Origin: Clostridium sardiniense
Lineage (GTDB): Bacteria > Bacillota > Clostridia > Clostridiales > Clostridiaceae
Length of the DNA stretch: 64,000 bases
Assembly: GCF_016907995.1 (NCBI RefSeq)
Contig: NZ_JAFBDA010000001.1
Location: 428,135 to 492,134, forward strand
Direction of reading: 5' to 3'
The position numbers and the translations under genes are program-made. Positions 1-8,682 of the stretch are shown one piece after another; within the stretch, counting starts at the first letter, position 1; each line of letters starts with the position of its first letter. A model generated the notes under the pieces. The model made no database searches. It saw nothing but the letters and a program-made list of their open reading frames with translations, and had not been told where the DNA came from.

Positions 1-1
1 G

Positions 2-1864
2 ACTATTGCTGCAATAGATGCGCTAGACCTTACTGACTTCCATAATATAAAAAAATATCATTTCTATGAAGCAATACTAATTGTAATGGATGCAATTAAA
101 ACTTTTGCTAAAAGATATTCTAATTTAGCAAAAGATATGGCAGAAAAAGAAAATGATGAAACTAGAAAAATGGAATTAATAGAAATTGCTAGAATAATGG
201 ATAAAGTTCCATATGAACCATCAGGCAGCTTCTATGAAGCAGTTCAATCAATGTGGTTTGTGCATTTAATTCTTCAAATTGAATCTAATGGACATTCATT
301 ATCATATGGTAGAATGGATCAATATTTATATCCATATTTAGAAAAAGATTTAGAAAGTGGAAATATTACTGAAGATAAAGCTGTTGAGTTATTAACAAAT
401 TTATGGCTTAAAACATTCACAATCAATAAAGTAAGAAGTTGGTCTCATACACAATTTAGTGCTGGATCACCTTTATATCAAAATGTTACTGTTGGTGGAC
501 AAACTATAGATAAAAAAGATGCAGTTAATAAATTATCTTATTTAATTTTAAAATCTGTTGCTCAAACAAAATTACCTCAGCCTAACCTAACTGTTAGATA
601 TCATAAAGGGTTAGATGATAAATTTATGAATGAAGCAATTGAAGTTCTTAAATTAGGAACTGGAATGCCTGCCTTTAATTCAGATGAAGTTATTATTCCT
701 TCATTTATTGAGAAAGGTGTTACAGAAGAAGATGCTTATAACTATAGTGCAATTGGTTGTGTTGAAGTTGCTGTTCCTGGTAAATGGGGATATCGTTGCA
801 CAGGTATGAGTTTTATAAATTTCCCTAAGACATTATTAATTGCAATGAATGAAGGGGTTGATCCTGCTAGCAAAACTAAACTAGTTGAAGGATTAACACA
901 TTTTGATAATATGGCAAGTTATGAAGAGTTAAAAGAAGCGTGGGATATAACTATCCGTGAATTTACTAAGCATAGTGTTATTATTGAAAATTGCTGTGAT
1001 TTAGTTTTAGAAGATGATGTACCAGATGTGCTATGTAGTGCTTTAACTGATGATTGTATTGGTAGAGGTAAGCCTCTAAAAGAAGGTGGAGCTATATATG
1101 ACTTTATCTCAGGATTACAAGTGGGTATTGCAAACTTAGCTGATTCCCTTGCTGCAATTAAAAAGTTAGTATTTGAAGAAAAGAAAATTTCTACAACAGA
1201 GTTATGGAATGCTTTAATGGAGGACTTTGCAAGTGACAAAGGTAAAATGATTCAAAAAACATTGATTGAGGATGCTCCTAAATATGGTAATGATGATGAT
1301 TATGTAGATAAGCTAGTTGTTGATGCTTACAACACTTATATAGATGAGGTTAAAAAGTATCCAAATACAAGATACGGAAGAGGACCAATTGGTGGAGTTA
1401 GATATGCAGGAACTTCATCAATATCAGCAAATGTAGGTCAGGGGAAAGGTACTTTAGCAACTCCAGATGGACGTAATGCTGGAACACCTCTTGCTGAAGG
1501 ATGTTCACCATCACATGCAATGGATCAAAATGGACCAACAGCTGTATTTAAGACAGTTTCTAAATTGCCAACTCGTGAAATTACAGGGGGAGTATTGTTA
1601 AATCAAAAGGTTACTCCTGCTATGTTATCCACAGAAGAGAATAAGATTAAATTAGCAATGTTAATTAGAACATTCTTTAATAGATTAGAAGGATTCCATG
1701 TACAATATAACGTAGTTTCTAGGGATACCTTATTAGATGCTCAAGCGAATCCTGAAAAATACCGTGATTTAATTGTTCGTGTAGCTGGATATTCTGCATT
1801 CTTTAATGTGCTATCAAAGCAAACACAAGATGATATTATTGAAAGAACAGAACAAACATTATAA
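2..1864 (+). CDS. Glycyl-radical enzyme (PFL2/PflF-type), 5'-truncated by window edge
   Basis: The frame is open from base 2, so the N-terminus lies outside the window; 620 C-terminal residues remain of a family usually near 800. The active-site loop reads IGCVE, with the catalytic Cys codon at 758-760 followed by the Glu typical of dehydratase-like rather than true pyruvate formate-lyases. The C-terminal glycyl-radical motif RVAGYSAFF has its radical Gly codon at 1787-1789. The enzyme would need a radical-SAM activase, which is not in view. The aldolase starts 12 bases downstream; E. coli pflF (ybiW) and pflD likewise sit next to fructose-6-phosphate aldolase genes. The substrate is unknown. 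The loop continues VAVPGKWGY, unlike the choline lyase and glycerol dehydratase loops I remember, so I do not assign either. Confidence 0.9.
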   Translation, partial: TIAAIDALDLTDFHNIKKYHFYEAILIVMDAIKTFAKRYSNLAKDMAEKENDETRKMELIEIARIMDKVPYEPSGSFYEAVQSMWFVHLILQIESNGHSLSYGRMDQYLYPYLEKDLESGNITEDKAVELLTNLWLKTFTINKVRSWSHTQFSAGSPLYQNVTVGGQTIDKKDAVNKLSYLILKSVAQTKLPQPNLTVRYHKGLDDKFMNEAIEVLKLGTGMPAFNSDEVIIPSFIEKGVTEEDAYNYSAIGCVEVAVPGKWGYRCTGMSFINFPKTLLIAMNEGVDPASKTKLVEGLTHFDNMASYEELKEAWDITIREFTKHSVIIENCCDLVLEDDVPDVLCSALTDDCIGRGKPLKEGGAIYDFISGLQVGIANLADSLAAIKKLVFEEKKISTTELWNALMEDFASDKGKMIQKTLIEDAPKYGNDDDYVDKLVVDAYNTYIDEVKKYPNTRYGRGPIGGVRYAGTSSISANVGQGKGTLATPDGRNAGTPLAEGCSPSHAMDQNGPTAVFKTVSKLPTREITGGVLLNQKVTPAMLSTEENKIKLAMLIRTFFNRLEGFHVQYNVVSRDTLLDAQANPEKYRDLIVRVAGYSAFFNVLSKQTQDDIIERTEQTL

Positions 1865-1876
1865 GGAGATAAAGCT

Positions 1877-2554
1877 ATGAAATTTATTATTGATGATGCA
1901 AATATTGAATTAATTAAAAATATATATGAGTATTTCCCAGTAGATGGTGTAACTTCAAACCCAACTATATTATCAAAGGCAGGAAGAAATCCATTTGAAG
2001 TATTAAAAGAGATACGTGAATTTATTGGTAAGGATGCAGAGCTTCATGTTCAAGTTATATCTAAAAAAGCAGAAGATATGCTAGAAGAGGCAGACCGTAT
2101 ATTAAAAGAATTAGGTAATAATACATTTATTAAAGTACCTGTTACTAGAGAAGGTCTAAAAGCAATTAAAGCATTAAAAGCTAAAGGGATTAATGTTACA
2201 GCAACAGCTATATATACTTCTATGCAAGCGTATCTAGCAGGAAAGGCAGGAGCTGATTATGCAGCACCATACATTAATAGAATTGATAATTTAGGTTTTG
2301 ATGGTATTGAAGTTGCAAAAGAAATTCATGATATCTTTAAAAATAATGGATTGAAATGTGAAGTATTAGGAGCTAGTTTTAAAAACTCTAAACAAGTATT
2401 AGAATTAGCTAAATATGGAGTAGGGGCTTCAACAGTAAGTCCTGATGTTATTGAAGGGTTATTAAAAAATGATGCTGTTACTTGTGCAGTGGATGTTTTC
2501 ACTAAAGACTTTGAAAAATTATGTGGTGAAAATAAAACAATGAAGAATATTTAA
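1877..2554 (+). CDS. fsa: Fructose-6-phosphate aldolase (transaldolase-like)
   Basis: A 225-residue short transaldolase-family protein, the size of FsaA/TalC and much shorter than classical transaldolases. The N-terminal VTSNPTI motif and the FIKVP segment with Lys86, the expected Schiff-base lysine, are present, as is the C-terminal ASTVSPDVIEGLL-type segment. Family members cleave fructose 6-phosphate to dihydroxyacetone and glyceraldehyde 3-phosphate. The start has AAGGAG 6-8 bases upstream and follows the glycyl-radical gene by 12 bases, so the two are cotranscribed. A double terminator follows. True transaldolase activity cannot be excluded from sequence. Confidence 0.88.
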   Translation: MKFIIDDANIELIKNIYEYFPVDGVTSNPTILSKAGRNPFEVLKEIREFIGKDAELHVQVISKKAEDMLEEADRILKELGNNTFIKVPVTREGLKAIKALKAKGINVTATAIYTSMQAYLAGKAGADYAAPYINRIDNLGFDGIEVAKEIHDIFKNNGLKCEVLGASFKNSKQVLELAKYGVGASTVSPDVIEGLLKNDAVTCAVDVFTKDFEKLCGENKTMKNI

Positions 2555-2555
2555 A

Positions 2556-2635
2556 GATAGTAAAGAGGGTAAGGAAACTTACCTTTTTTTACTATCAAAG
2601 AGATAATAAATTTAAATATTTATTATCTCTTTTTT
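2556..2635 (+). terminator. Two successive stem-loops ending the glycyl-radical/aldolase operon
   Basis: The first hairpin pairs GATAGTAAA (2556-2564) with TTTACTATC (2588-2596) around an inner GGTAAG/CTTACC stem. The second pairs AGAGATAATAAA (2599-2610) with TTTATTATCTCT (2619-2630) and is followed by a T-run, a canonical intrinsic terminator. Confidence 0.85.
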
Positions 2636-2815
2636 ATTATTCATTAAATTACAGCCACGTAATTTATGCTAAGTAGATTGAAGTAATAATTTATATGGGG
2701 AGTATAAAATATTTATATGAGTAAAAATATTACAAAAATTTTATATATAAATTAATAAAAATGTAAAAATATATATAAAGAATGAAATTTTTATAAAGTT
2801 TTTTCGACAAATTTA

Positions 2816-2845
2816 TTGACAAATGACGTAATGTGAAATTAATAT
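2816..2845 (+). promoter_or_regulatory. Sigma-A type promoter upstream of the PfoR-like operon
   Basis: TTGACA at 2816-2821 is followed 17-18 bases later by TTAATA/TAATAT at 2839-2845. The predicted start is near 2852, just inside the candidate cre. Confidence 0.55.
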
Positions 2846-2852
2846 ATATAAG

Positions 2853-2866
2853 GGCTAGCGTTTGCA
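2853..2866 (-). promoter_or_regulatory. Candidate catabolite-responsive element (cre)
   Basis: Read on the minus strand the site is TGCAAACGCTAGCC, matching the TGNAANCGNTNNCA consensus at every fixed position except the last. It lies at about +1 to +14 of the promoter at 2816-2845, where bound CcpA would repress. No other good cre was noticed nearby. Confidence 0.55.
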
Positions 2867-3479
2867 GGAAATATGTTTAATCATTAGGTAATAGTTAACA
2901 AGATTTTCTAAGGCGTTTTATAAATTATAAATAACTATGGGATAATTATATTTATAATTGTAGAAAATTTAACATTAAAATATTAAGTAATTATTTCGTG
3001 TGTATATTTATACTGTATTGATAGAAAAGTAAAAGAGTTATATAAATTAAATAATTGCAATGATGTAGATAAAATCGATAAGCATATTTATTGTATATCA
3101 CCTAATTGAAAATAAATAGTTCTGGGTGGTTTAATAAAATATGTAGAGAATATTAACTAAGGAAAAAGCAAATATTATTTAAAGAAGAACAAAAAAAAAT
3201 AGATTTTATATTTATTTAAACAGGTATCATTTTTTTTATATATAATAGATATTTTTTTAACAAGATAGAGTACATAAATAAAACAGTAAATCTACTTTTC
3301 TATAATATTTATTTATATTTTAATAACCTTTTTGAAATACTTATATATAAGTAATCTTTAATTTTACCTTATATTATAGCATAGTTAATTTCAGTAAAAA
3401 TTAGCTATTTAGTTAGTATTTATTTTATCATCAAATAGATATTGATTGAAATATTCAACAAAAGAAAGAAGGCGAAAAA

Positions 3480-4574
3480 ATGTCACAGAAGAGTACATCT
3501 GAGAAGAAAAAAGATAATGAAGTAGAAAAGGCTGACAGATTAACTCCCAAAGATTATCTAAATAAAGTTTTAGCTGGAACTGCTACAGGAATTGTTGTTG
3601 GATTAATACCAAACGCAATTTTAGGAGAGATCTTTAAAGCGTTAAGAGGAAGTTATCCAATCTTTGGAGACCTTTATAACGTTGTAAATATTATGCAATT
3701 CCTTGTTCCAGTAATGGTTGGGGTTTTAATAGCATTACAATTTAAATTTAATCCTATGCAATCAATTATTGTTGGAGCCGCAGCATTTTTAGGTTCAGGA
3801 GCTTATAAAGTTACTGAAGCAGGAGTGCAAATGGTGGGAATTGGTGATTTAATAAATGTTATGCTAGTTTCCTTTTTAGCAGTATATGTTATTCGTTTAA
3901 TTGGAGATAGATTAGGGTCATTAACAGTTTTACTTTTACCAATTATAGTAGGTGCAGGCGTAGGTGCGATTGGATTATTCATGCTTCCTTATGTAAAGCA
4001 AATTACTGTTTATATAGGTAACTTAATTAATACGTTTACTACTTTACAACCATTATTAATGGCTATTTTAATTAGCGTTTCATTCTCAATTTTAATTATT
4101 TCTCCAATCTCAACAGTAGCTATTGGTATTGCTATCGGAGTTACTGGATTAGGAGCAGGTTCTGCAGCAATTGGTGTTGCTGCGTGTACAGCTATATTAG
4201 TTATTGGTTCTAGAAGAGTAAACCAAAGTGGAGTTACTTTAGCTGTATTATTAGGAGCAATGAAAATGATGATGCCAAACTTAGTAGAGTATCCAAGATT
4301 AGCTATTCCAGTTGTTGCTAATGCTATTTTAGGAGGAATTGGAGCATATATGTTCAATATTCTTGGAACACCAAGTAGTGCTGGATTTGGTCTAGTTGGT
4401 TTAGTTGGTCCAATTGCTTCTGTTAATGCAGCAGCTGGAGCAGCAGGTGCTATCATTAGCGCTATCGTAGCTTTCATCGTTATCCCATTTGTAGGTGGAT
4501 TTATAATTGATCTAGTTTGCAGAAAAGTTCTACATTTATATACAGATGAAATTTTTAAATTTATACAAAGCTAA
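3480..4574 (+). CDS. PfoR-family membrane protein (PTS EIIC-2-like)
   Basis: A 364-residue, strongly hydrophobic protein with about ten membrane segments rich in Gly, Ala and Ile. A hydrophilic N-terminus of 20-25 residues precedes a LTPKDYLNKVLAGTATGIVVG-like entry, the hallmark of the PfoR/EIIC-2 family (COG3641). The family was named from C. perfringens, where pfoR lies next to the perfringolysin gene; family members elsewhere resemble sugar PTS membrane domains without EIIA/EIIB. Here the cytolysin gene is 33 kb away, and the close neighbour is a ketopantoate-reductase-like gene 45 bases downstream. RBS GAAGGCG precedes ATG 3480. The substrate is unknown; transport is more likely than direct gene regulation. 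Confidence 0.8.
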   Translation: MSQKSTSEKKKDNEVEKADRLTPKDYLNKVLAGTATGIVVGLIPNAILGEIFKALRGSYPIFGDLYNVVNIMQFLVPVMVGVLIALQFKFNPMQSIIVGAAAFLGSGAYKVTEAGVQMVGIGDLINVMLVSFLAVYVIRLIGDRLGSLTVLLLPIIVGAGVGAIGLFMLPYVKQITVYIGNLINTFTTLQPLLMAILISVSFSILIISPISTVAIGIAIGVTGLGAGSAAIGVAACTAILVIGSRRVNQSGVTLAVLLGAMKMMMPNLVEYPRLAIPVVANAILGGIGAYMFNILGTPSSAGFGLVGLVGPIASVNAAAGAAGAIISAIVAFIVIPFVGGFIIDLVCRKVLHLYTDEIFKFIQS

Positions 4575-4601
4575 TGAAAAAATTTATACAAAACTAATGA
4601 A
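4557..4601 (+). repeat. Small tandem duplication spanning the stop codon of the PfoR-like gene
   Basis: A 22-base unit at 4557-4578 is repeated at 4580-4601 with one substitution. The unit includes the last codons and TAA of the upstream gene, so the second copy is untranslated spacer before the next RBS. Confidence 0.7.
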
Positions 4602-4619
4602 TTGGAGTGTGAATAACTA

Positions 4620-5546
4620 ATGAAAATCGCAATTGCTGGAGCCGGCGCAATGGGCTCACGTTATGGTTATATGTTACATGAAAAAGGAAATGATGTATTA
4701 TTAATTGATGGTTGGGAAGATCACGTAAAGGCTATCAATGAAAGTGGATTGAGAATTGATGAAAATGGAACAAGCAAAAATGTAAAAATTCCAGCTGTTC
4801 TACCAAAGGATGCAACAGAAGTTCCAGATTTAGTTATACTATTTACTAAATCAATGGGGTTAGAAGCAATGTTAACTTCTATTAAAAATATATTAGGTCC
4901 AAATACTAAAGTATTATGCTTATTAAATGGATTAGGACATGAAGAAACAGTTGCTAAATATGTAAATAAGAAGAATATATTCATGGGAGTAACTTTATGG
5001 ACAGCAGGATTAGTTGGGCCTGGACATGTTACATTAACTGGTGATGGTAGCTTAGAAGTTCAAAATATTGATTCAAGTATGACTGATGAAGCTAAAGAAA
5101 TCTGTGATGTGTTAAGTGAAGCTGGTTTAAAAGCTCATTATAGTGAAAATGTTGTATTCTCAATTTGGCGTAAAGCTTGCGTTAATGGTACTTTAAATAG
5201 TTGTTGCACACTTTTAGATTGCAATATAAGACAATTTGGAAGCTTAGGTGAGACTTCAAATATAATTCGTAGAATTATTACTGAATTCTCAGAAGTAGCA
5301 AAACACTATGGAGTAACATTAGATGTTGAAGAAACTGCAAAGGGAATAGAAGCAATATATGATCCAAGTCAAGCTGGTGAGCATTACCCATCAATGCACC
5401 AAGATTTAATTCAGCATCACCGTCGTACAGAAATTGACTATATTAACGGATATGTTTCAAGAAAAGCAAAAGAGTTAGGAATATCAGCTCCATATAATGA
5501 TCTAATTACTAGTTTTATTCATGCAAAAGAAGATTTACTTGTTTAA
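4620..5546 (+). CDS. Ketopantoate reductase-family NAD(P)H-dependent oxidoreductase
   Basis: A 308-residue protein with an N-terminal Rossmann motif GAGAMGSRYG (residues 7-16), the LLNGLGHEE segment after the dinucleotide fold, and a helical C-terminal domain containing the WRKACVNGTLN lysine/asparagine segment and HYPSMHQD serine segment of ApbA/PanE reductases. PanE reduces 2-dehydropantoate to pantoate. The pairing with a PfoR-family transporter and the catabolite-controlled promoter suggest a related 2-keto or sugar-derived substrate instead, so I give no symbol. ATG 4620 is preceded by GGAGTG. A terminator follows at 5627. Confidence 0.85.
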   Translation: MKIAIAGAGAMGSRYGYMLHEKGNDVLLIDGWEDHVKAINESGLRIDENGTSKNVKIPAVLPKDATEVPDLVILFTKSMGLEAMLTSIKNILGPNTKVLCLLNGLGHEETVAKYVNKKNIFMGVTLWTAGLVGPGHVTLTGDGSLEVQNIDSSMTDEAKEICDVLSEAGLKAHYSENVVFSIWRKACVNGTLNSCCTLLDCNIRQFGSLGETSNIIRRIITEFSEVAKHYGVTLDVEETAKGIEAIYDPSQAGEHYPSMHQDLIQHHRRTEIDYINGYVSRKAKELGISAPYNDLITSFIHAKEDLLV

Positions 5547-5626
5547 TATTAAGAATAAGATATTGTTTCTTTAATACCAAATGACTTTACTTTAATACTG
5601 TTACTTATGATATTTATAATATTTTT

Positions 5627-5658
5627 AGAGCAACATTTAATATAATCTTGCTCTTTTT
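5627..5658 (+). terminator. Terminator of the PfoR-like/reductase operon
   Basis: AGAGCAA (5627-5633) pairs with TTGCTCT (5648-5654) around a 14-base loop, followed by T residues. Confidence 0.7.
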
Positions 5659-5847
5659 ATGCTGCCGATGATTTTAATCTTTCAATTGAGTTAGAAGAGT
5701 ATCTTATTGGGTATTTATTTGGCACTCTATTGAGACTTACTTTATTGGAAATGAAGAATTAAAATTAGAAAAAATACGATATAATCAAATAATTATATCT
5801 GAAATTACTTCGAAAGTTAAAATATGAATATTAAAAAGTATTAGATG

Positions 5848-5895
5848 TAGCACTTAGAATGAGTATATTAATAAATCATTCTAGGTGCTATTTTT
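5848..5895 (+). terminator. Terminator-like stem-loop without an obvious gene before it
   Basis: TAGCACTTAGAATGA (5848-5862) pairs, with one mismatch, with TCATTCTAGGTGCTA (5876-5890) and is followed by TTTTT. The strong stem ends a transcript from the short intergenic block, possibly a small RNA or a decayed gene. Confidence 0.6.
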
Positions 5896-6054
5896 ACATT
5901 GTAAGTTTATTAAGTTATTGCTACTATAAATGTGCACTTAAAAATATTTTTAAATTTCCAAGCATTTCTTTTATAAATAAATGAAATATTTAATATATAC
6001 CGTACGACTAATTAGTGAAAAGAAAGTACTTTCAAAACTAGCAGGGGGAAGGCT

Positions 6055-6597
6055 ATGGTTAACAAAGAAAATTTTATAAGGGGTTTAAAGAATAAAAATC
6101 CTAAAGCTTTAGATTATTTAATTGATAACTACTCAAATCTTATATTTAAGGTTTCATATGGCGTATTACAAAATAGAGAATTAACTGAAGAGTGCATGAA
6201 TGATGTATTTCTAAAGATATGGGATAATACTAAATATTTCAATAAGGAGAATGCACAATTCGTAAAATGGATTATGGTAATAGCTAAGTATACAGCTATA
6301 GATTTATTAAGAAAAGAAGTACGTGAACCAGATAAGGTGGATATATCATCAGTTGAACTTGGTAGTACAAGAACCTTAGATGATGAACTGGGTCATAAAG
6401 ATAATCTAGTAAAAGTAAGAAATGAAATTAATAATATGAAAGCAATAGATAAGGAGATATTCTTAAGAAAATTTTATTTAGATGAAGATACTAAAGTTAT
6501 TAGTAAGTATCTTGGAATATCAGAGAAGTTAATTAATCTAAAAGTATTTAGGGGTAGAAAAAAGCTTAGAGAAAAGCTAGTAAATAAGGGGTGCTAA
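6055..6597 (+). CDS. ECF-type RNA polymerase sigma factor
   Basis: A 180-residue sigma-70-family protein. Region 2 covers about residues 15-80 (DYLIDNYSNLIFKVSYGVL, then the ECMNDVFLKIWDN helix and FVKWIMVIAKYTAIDLLRK); region 4 covers about 125-175, ending in the helix-turn-helix ISKYLGISEKLINLKVFRGRKKLRE. Length and missing regions 1 and 3 place it in the ECF group. The next gene starts 3 bases after its stop and encodes a DUF4179 membrane protein, the usual partner anti-sigma. RBS GGGGGAAGG precedes ATG 6055. The inducing signal is not evident. Confidence 0.92.
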   Translation: MVNKENFIRGLKNKNPKALDYLIDNYSNLIFKVSYGVLQNRELTEECMNDVFLKIWDNTKYFNKENAQFVKWIMVIAKYTAIDLLRKEVREPDKVDISSVELGSTRTLDDELGHKDNLVKVRNEINNMKAIDKEIFLRKFYLDEDTKVISKYLGISEKLINLKVFRGRKKLREKLVNKGC

Positions 6598-6599
6598 TT

Positions 6600-7913
6600 A
6601 TGAATCCAAAGGATATATTAGATAATTTAGATAGTGAAACTATAGAGGATATAGAGTTATCAGAGATAAACATATCAGAAGTAGAAATTAAAAGAACAAA
6701 AAAGAATGTTAAAAGGAAACTTAGAAAAAGAGGAAACATCAAAAGAAAGATAGTAGCAAGTGCAGTAGTAGTTATTCTAGTAGGCGTAATAAGTACTCCA
6801 GCTGTTGCTTCAAACATACCTGTATTAAATAATATTTATAAGCAATTAGGATTATTTAAAGGATATGAAAAATATACAAATTATATTGGTCAATCAAAGG
6901 AGAGTAATGGATATAAAGTTACTATAGAAAATATTATTTCTATACCCAATAAATTGCAGGCAGTAGTTAAGATTGAAAGCAAGGAGCCTTTAAAGAAAAA
7001 AGCAAAACAAGATAATTTTATGTTAAGAGTAAATATGGATAAAAGAAAAGCAGGAATTTCTAGTTCTTCAAGTGAAGATAGCTATTATCTTAATGATTAT
7101 ACTATGATATTAAATTACACAGAAGACTTAAATGGAGATACTTATCCTAAGCAAGGAGATTTGACACTTAATATACAAAAGTTATCTGAGGATTTTAAAG
7201 AAGTTGAATTAGATTTAAATTTTGATGCAAAAGTGGATTTCTCTTCAGCGTTTAAGGATAAATATAATATAGTGATAAATAAATCAATTAATGATAAAAC
7301 AAAAATTAAGAGTTTAGAATCAAATGCAATGGGAAGTGAACTTACTTTTTCAGGTGAAGATATAAGGTATATTTATGATTCATGGGGACCAAAATATTAT
7401 ATAGAAGTAGATGGAAAGATATATACTATAACATACGGTGATAATATGGACTTCCCAGAGTTAACAGCCGATGTTATAAGGAATGCTAAATCTATAAATG
7501 TTATTTTATCTGATACTAAGGAATCATTAGAATGGACAGGCAATGATGATACAGTTAAGATTGAAAATGGACAGCAAGGTAATATTAAATATCCTAAGAT
7601 GATAACATCACAGAATGGATTAAAAGGTGAATTTTATAAAATTCAGTGGCAAGGGGATAAACTTAAATTTTATTTTAAAAGTGAGTATGAACCATTAGCT
7701 ATATTTAATGGAGTAGCTTTAGCTACTTATGATAATGAATATGAGAAAAACTTTAATAGGTATCGTAATAGCTATACTATATCAAAATTGGATGATGGTT
7801 ATGTTGCCATATTTGATGGGGTAGATAAAAAGAAAAATATAGAACTTAATTATGGAGATCATGGACTTCCATTAGACAATTATAAAAGTCCTCAGATAAT
7901 AAAAGTAAAGTAG
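6600..7913 (+). CDS. DUF4179-type membrane anti-sigma factor
   Basis: A 437-residue protein: acidic and basic cytoplasmic N-terminus of about 50 residues, one membrane segment at about 50-70 (KIVASAVVVILVGVISTPAVA), then a large extracytoplasmic domain with the DUF4179 pattern (short helix, GLFKGYEKYTNYIGQSKESNGYKVTIENI) and a later all-beta region. In known pairs the N-terminus holds the cognate sigma factor inactive at the membrane and the outer part senses an envelope signal. I place the start at ATG 6600, with AAGGGGTG 8 bases upstream, rather than the in-frame GTG at 6591 that overlaps the sigma stop codon. A terminator follows. Confidence 0.82.
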   Translation: MNPKDILDNLDSETIEDIELSEINISEVEIKRTKKNVKRKLRKRGNIKRKIVASAVVVILVGVISTPAVASNIPVLNNIYKQLGLFKGYEKYTNYIGQSKESNGYKVTIENIISIPNKLQAVVKIESKEPLKKKAKQDNFMLRVNMDKRKAGISSSSSEDSYYLNDYTMILNYTEDLNGDTYPKQGDLTLNIQKLSEDFKEVELDLNFDAKVDFSSAFKDKYNIVINKSINDKTKIKSLESNAMGSELTFSGEDIRYIYDSWGPKYYIEVDGKIYTITYGDNMDFPELTADVIRNAKSINVILSDTKESLEWTGNDDTVKIENGQQGNIKYPKMITSQNGLKGEFYKIQWQGDKLKFYFKSEYEPLAIFNGVALATYDNEYEKNFNRYRNSYTISKLDDGYVAIFDGVDKKKNIELNYGDHGLPLDNYKSPQIIKVK

Positions 7914-7935
7914 ATTATTATAATAAATTGTAATT

Positions 7936-7969
7936 AAAAACCGTACCATATATAGGTACGGTTTTTTTT
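7936..7969 (+). terminator. Terminator after the sigma/anti-sigma operon
   Basis: AAAAACCGTACC (7936-7947) pairs with GGTACGGTTTTT starting at 7955, followed by eight T in total. The A-run on the left could make it work in both directions. Confidence 0.85.
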
Positions 7970-8007
7970 GTGTAAAAGCTATAAAGTGAAAATAATAAAA
8001 AAATATA

Positions 8008-8037
8008 TTTACAATATATGTAAGTATAATGTAAAAT
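8008..8037 (+). promoter_or_regulatory. Promoter of the TetR/ABC operon
   Basis: TTTACA (8008-8013) and TAAAAT (8032-8037) are 18 bases apart. The predicted start, about 8044, falls inside the palindrome at 8041-8072, as expected for autorepression. Confidence 0.45.
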
Positions 8038-8040
8038 TAT

Positions 8041-8072
8041 ATATATCAGGCGATATGTATCGTTAGATATAT
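8041..8072. promoter_or_regulatory. Candidate TetR operator
   Basis: A 32-base imperfect palindrome: left arm ATATATCAGGCGATA (8041-8055), centre TG, right arm TATCGTTAGATATAT (8058-8072). Twelve of fifteen positions are symmetric. It ends 30 bases before the regulator's ATG. Confidence 0.6.
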
Positions 8073-8101
8073 AATATACCATAAGAAAAGAGGTAATAAA
8101 A

Positions 8102-8671
8102 ATGCCACCAAAAAACAAATTTTCTAAAGAACAAATTATAGATGCTGCATTTGAAATTGCTAGAGAGGAAGGTATGGATAGTATAACTATAAGAAAAGTT
8201 GCTTCAAAGTTAAAAAGCTCAATTGCACCTATATATGTAAACTTTAACGAATTAGATGAATTGAAAATGGCTGTAATTTCAAAAGTACAAGAAATTAGTA
8301 CTGATATGATAGTAGAACAAAATACGGGAGATGCATTTTTTGATATAGGGATAGCTAGTATAAAATTTGCTAAGAATTATAGCACAATTTTTAAGGAGCT
8401 TTTATTAAAAGAAAGTAGTTATTTAGAAATCTATAATGAAAATATGATGCCAATAATTATTGATGAAATGAAAAAGGACCCAGAACTTAAAAATTTTTCA
8501 GAAGAAGAACTTAAAATGCTTTTAACTAAGTTAGAAGCTTTTCAAGTTGGATTATCAATAATGGCTACAAATGAAGCTTTTGCCTCAGAACTAACAGATG
8601 AAAAAATTATTGAGATGTTAAAGGATACCTGTGAAGATATAGTCAATGGTATGAAATGTAGAAAAATATAA
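8102..8671 (+). CDS. TetR/AcrR-family repressor
   Basis: A 189-residue protein with an N-terminal TetR helix-turn-helix (residues about 8-55: SKEQIIDAAFEIAREEGMDSITIRKVASKL, then APIYVNFNELDELKMAV) and a variable all-helical ligand domain. It is the first gene of a four-gene operon; the ABC ATPase starts 11 bases after its stop. It probably represses its own promoter through the palindrome at 8041-8072 until an exporter substrate binds. The ligand is unknown. RBS AGAGG precedes ATG 8102. Confidence 0.88.
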   Translation: MPPKNKFSKEQIIDAAFEIAREEGMDSITIRKVASKLKSSIAPIYVNFNELDELKMAVISKVQEISTDMIVEQNTGDAFFDIGIASIKFAKNYSTIFKELLLKESSYLEIYNENMMPIIIDEMKKDPELKNFSEEELKMLLTKLEAFQVGLSIMATNEAFASELTDEKIIEMLKDTCEDIVNGMKCRKI

Positions 8672-8682
8672 AGGGGAAATTT

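Larger units (their letters stand above)
2640..3479. other. 840-base gene-free region: promoter, cre site and long leader
   Basis: No convincing coding frame. It carries the sigma-A-like promoter at 2816-2845 and a candidate cre at 2853-2866. If that promoter serves the PfoR-like gene, the mRNA has an untranslated leader of about 630 bases made of very AT-rich sequence. I found no known riboswitch signature or terminator in it, and no better promoter closer to 3480. Confidence 0.5.
5547..6054. other. 508-base intergenic region with two terminators and a short coding-like fragment
   Basis: Holds the hairpins at 5627-5658 and 5848-5895. Between them, 5661-5762 can be read as about 33 residues (beginning AADDFNLSIELEEY) with no start codon or RBS. 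It could be a gene remnant or chance. A weak sequence TGAAAT (5982) and CGTACG (6001) lies upstream of the sigma gene, but its 13-base spacing does not fit an ECF promoter. Confidence 0.4.

Noticed and set aside
4010..4477. Long open frame on the minus strand opposite the PfoR-like gene
   Set aside because: It is antisense to a clearly coding membrane protein, has no RBS, and arises from codon bias of the real gene.
5982..6006. ECF autoregulatory promoter before the sigma gene
   Set aside because: TGAAAT and CGTACG are only 13 bases apart; ECF promoters need about 16.
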